Below, in pieces: positions 10,096-10,888 of a stretch of 10,888 nucleotides of DNA. Each line of letters starts with the position of its first letter. Positions within the stretch are counted from its first letter, which is position 1. The translations under genes were made by a program, and so were the position numbers. Under the pieces are notes generated by a model. That model made no database searches, had not been told where the DNA came from, and was given only the letters and a program-made list of their open reading frames with translations. The stretch is from an uncultured Actinomycetes bacterium (GTDB lineage Bacteria; Actinomycetota; Acidimicrobiia; Acidimicrobiales; RAAP-2). Location of the stretch: the NCBI GenBank assembly GCA_903854175.1, contig CAINVQ010000136.1, positions 1 through 10,888 of the forward strand, read 5' to 3'.

Positions 10096-10224
10096 TTATT
10101 CTTGGTTCTTTTTACGGCGAGGACGCAGTGCGAACCACCAGACCGAAACAATCGTCGAGAGAATTCCAACAATCCCAAGTGACGCCTTGACGCCCTTACG
10201 CTTGCCCTTTTCGTTTTCACTCAT
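10096..10224 (-). CDS. 42-residue basic single-pass membrane peptide of unknown function
   Basis: I do not recognise this protein. It reads MSENEKGKRKG, then a hydrophobic segment (about residues 13-33, ending VSVWWFAL), then a basic tail RPRRKKNQE. Positive charge flanks both sides of the membrane segment, so topology is ambiguous. The frame is open further upstream to 10284, but that extension runs through the terminator of the preceding gene, so the start at 10222-10224 is preferred. There is no convincing Shine-Dalgarno; instead TACGAT lies six bases before the ATG, as in leaderless actinobacterial transcripts. The stop lies 47 bp before the MFS gene, so the peptide may be a small partner of that transporter. 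It is probably real given spacing and composition, but its short length keeps the confidence moderate. Confidence 0.6.
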   Translation of the reverse strand: MSENEKGKRKGVKASLGIVGILSTIVSVWWFALRPRRKKNQE

Positions 10225-10230
10225 AGAACC

Positions 10231-10258
10231 ATCGTAGTAAGCAAAATGCCGGAGGCAA
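10231..10258 (-). promoter_or_regulatory. Candidate promoter for the small-peptide/MFS operon, overlapping the yceI-family terminator
   Basis: On the minus strand, TTGCCT (10258-10253) and TACGAT (10236-10231) are 16 bp apart; each matches the consensus at four of six positions. TACGAT ends six bases before the ATG at 10224, so the transcript would start at or next to the start codon (leaderless). The -35 sits in the terminator stem-loop of the preceding gene. Confidence 0.4.
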
Positions 10259-10272
10259 AAAGCCCCCGGCAT
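10242..10272 (-). terminator. Intrinsic terminator after the YceI-family gene
   Basis: On the minus strand, an 11-bp stem (10272-10262 with 10256-10246) pairs fully with one G-U. The loop is TTTTT, and TTTT ends and follows the stem. It begins 18 bp after the TAG stop of the YceI-family gene. No T-tract exists on the other strand, so it works leftward only. Confidence 0.85.
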
Positions 10273-10289
10273 CAAGCAAAACAAGTGGC

Positions 10290-10835
10290 CTAGGCCTGAG
10301 AAGCCGCCTCAATATTGAATTCAAGACCAATCTTGTGGCCAACTACTAGTGATCCGTTCTCAAGCGCACCTTCAAAGTCAACTCCGAAGTCACGGCGATC
10401 AAACTCACCCTTGGCTTCAAAGCCAGCAACATTTACTCCAGGAGTCATTGATGGACCAGAGCCTAGGAATTCAAGTGCGAACGTAATCGGCTTGGTAACA
10501 CCCTTGATGGTGAGGTCAGCTAGAAGCTCGTAGTCGTTGCCACTCTTAGCTTTAATTGAAGTTGACTTCAGGTTAAGAGTTGGAAACTTCTCTTCTTCAA
10601 GGAAGTCAGCTGACTTGAGGTGTCCATCACGCATTTCATTTGCAGTTGAAATTGAAGCAGCCTTTACGGTTGCCTCGACTGAAGAAGTTTCTGGAGTTTC
10701 ACCGATTGTGAGCGTTCCTTCAAAGTCAGTGAATGAACCACGAACCTTTGAAGCTACGAGGTGGCGGACGGTAAAACCGATTGAACTGTGTACTGAGTCG
10801 ACGCTGTAAACGCCTGGAGCTGGAAGGTTGCTCAT
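10290..10835 (-). CDS. YceI-family lipocalin-like protein
   Basis: The YceI family forms an elongated beta-barrel that binds polyisoprenoids or other amphiphiles; the cellular role in actinobacteria is not well defined. With the start at 10833-10835 the protein has 181 residues, normal for the family. Family hallmarks: YSVDSVHSSIGFTVRHL near the N-terminus (about 10-26), a GSFTDFEGTLTIG strand (about 33-45), the MRDGHLKSADFLEEEKFP segment (about 68-85), the LTIKGVTKPITFALEF strand (about 108-123), and FDRRDFGVDFEG near residues 145-156. No signal peptide is seen, so it is probably cytoplasmic, unlike periplasmic YceI of E. coli. The start is set by a good AAAGGA site (10843-10848) seven bases upstream; an in-frame ATG at 10859 would place that site inside the gene. 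It is a single-gene unit closed by the terminator. Confidence 0.93.
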   Translation of the reverse strand: MSNLPAPGVYSVDSVHSSIGFTVRHLVASKVRGSFTDFEGTLTIGETPETSSVEATVKAASISTANEMRDGHLKSADFLEEEKFPTLNLKSTSIKAKSGNDYELLADLTIKGVTKPITFALEFLGSGPSMTPGVNVAGFEAKGEFDRRDFGVDFEGALENGSLVVGHKIGLEFNIEAASQA

Positions 10836-10871
10836 TTGAATTTCCTTTGATTTGAACACTTTTGTGTAATC

Positions 10872-10888
10872 ATGACTATAAAGGTCAT
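10872..10888 (-). promoter_or_regulatory. Candidate -10 element and inverted repeat upstream of the YceI-family gene
   Basis: TATAGT (minus strand, 10880-10875) matches the -10 consensus at five of six positions and would give a leader of roughly 30 nt with the Shine-Dalgarno inside it. It is embedded in the inverted repeat ATGAC (10872-10876)/GTCAT (10884-10888), a possible operator. The -35 lies beyond the window edge, and the repeat may continue there too. Confidence 0.4.

Noticed and set aside
10225..10284. Upstream extension of the 42-residue peptide to 62 residues
   Set aside because: It would translate through the terminator hairpin, and the added residues look like non-coding read-through.
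10287..10296. 10-bp palindrome GGCCTAGGCC at the stop of the YceI-family gene
   Set aside because: It is mostly coding and stop-codon sequence with no associated element; a short palindrome of this kind is likely chance.
10836..10859. Eight-residue N-terminal extension of the YceI-family protein
   Set aside because: The good AAAGGA ribosome site lies inside this stretch and is correctly spaced for the ATG at 10835.

Overview
The window reads as a compact, leftward-transcribed block from the chromosome of a moderate-GC actinobacterium. All ten genes I can support lie on the minus strand. The lineage call is inference. It rests on the ligA/mnmA/cysteine desulfurase neighbourhood known from actinobacteria, a PASTA-type PknB-like receptor, a YceI protein without a signal peptide, and a candidate leaderless (TANNNT close to ATG) promoter. 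The Thr-rich linkers resemble those often seen in Acidimicrobiia, but this is only a hint. Nothing points to a plasmid, phage, IS element or CRISPR, and no rRNA or tRNA was recognised.

Layout in transcription order, from the right edge leftwards: a YceI-family gene with its own promoter remnant, ending in a clear intrinsic terminator (10242-10272). A 42-residue single-pass membrane peptide follows, with a candidate promoter buried in that terminator. Next come an MFS exporter, a succinate-semialdehyde-type aldehyde dehydrogenase, a cysteine desulfurase, mnmA, ligA, a 716-residue PASTA protein with a degenerate kinase domain, and a 96-residue CxxC/HxHxH protein. After a 136-bp gap holding repeats and a hairpin comes the 5' part of an NCS1 nucleobase permease that runs off the left edge. 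No stretch above 300 bases lacks a gene.

From the MFS gene to the HxHxH gene, genes overlap by 4 bp (aldehyde dehydrogenase/desulfurase ATGA, mnmA/ligA GTGA) or are 2 to 35 bp apart, so one polycistronic unit is likely. Desulfurase plus MnmA form a coherent pair: sulfur is mobilised from cysteine and passed to tRNA U34. LigA is the essential NAD-dependent ligase.

The most unusual item is the PASTA protein. Its catalytic Asp, catalytic-loop Lys and Asn, alpha-C Glu and the F and G of DFG are all replaced, so it looks like a receptor pseudokinase. Its 3' neighbour, two bases away, is a small putative metal-binding protein with a histidine-triad-like ending. Together they are the best candidate here for an undescribed module.
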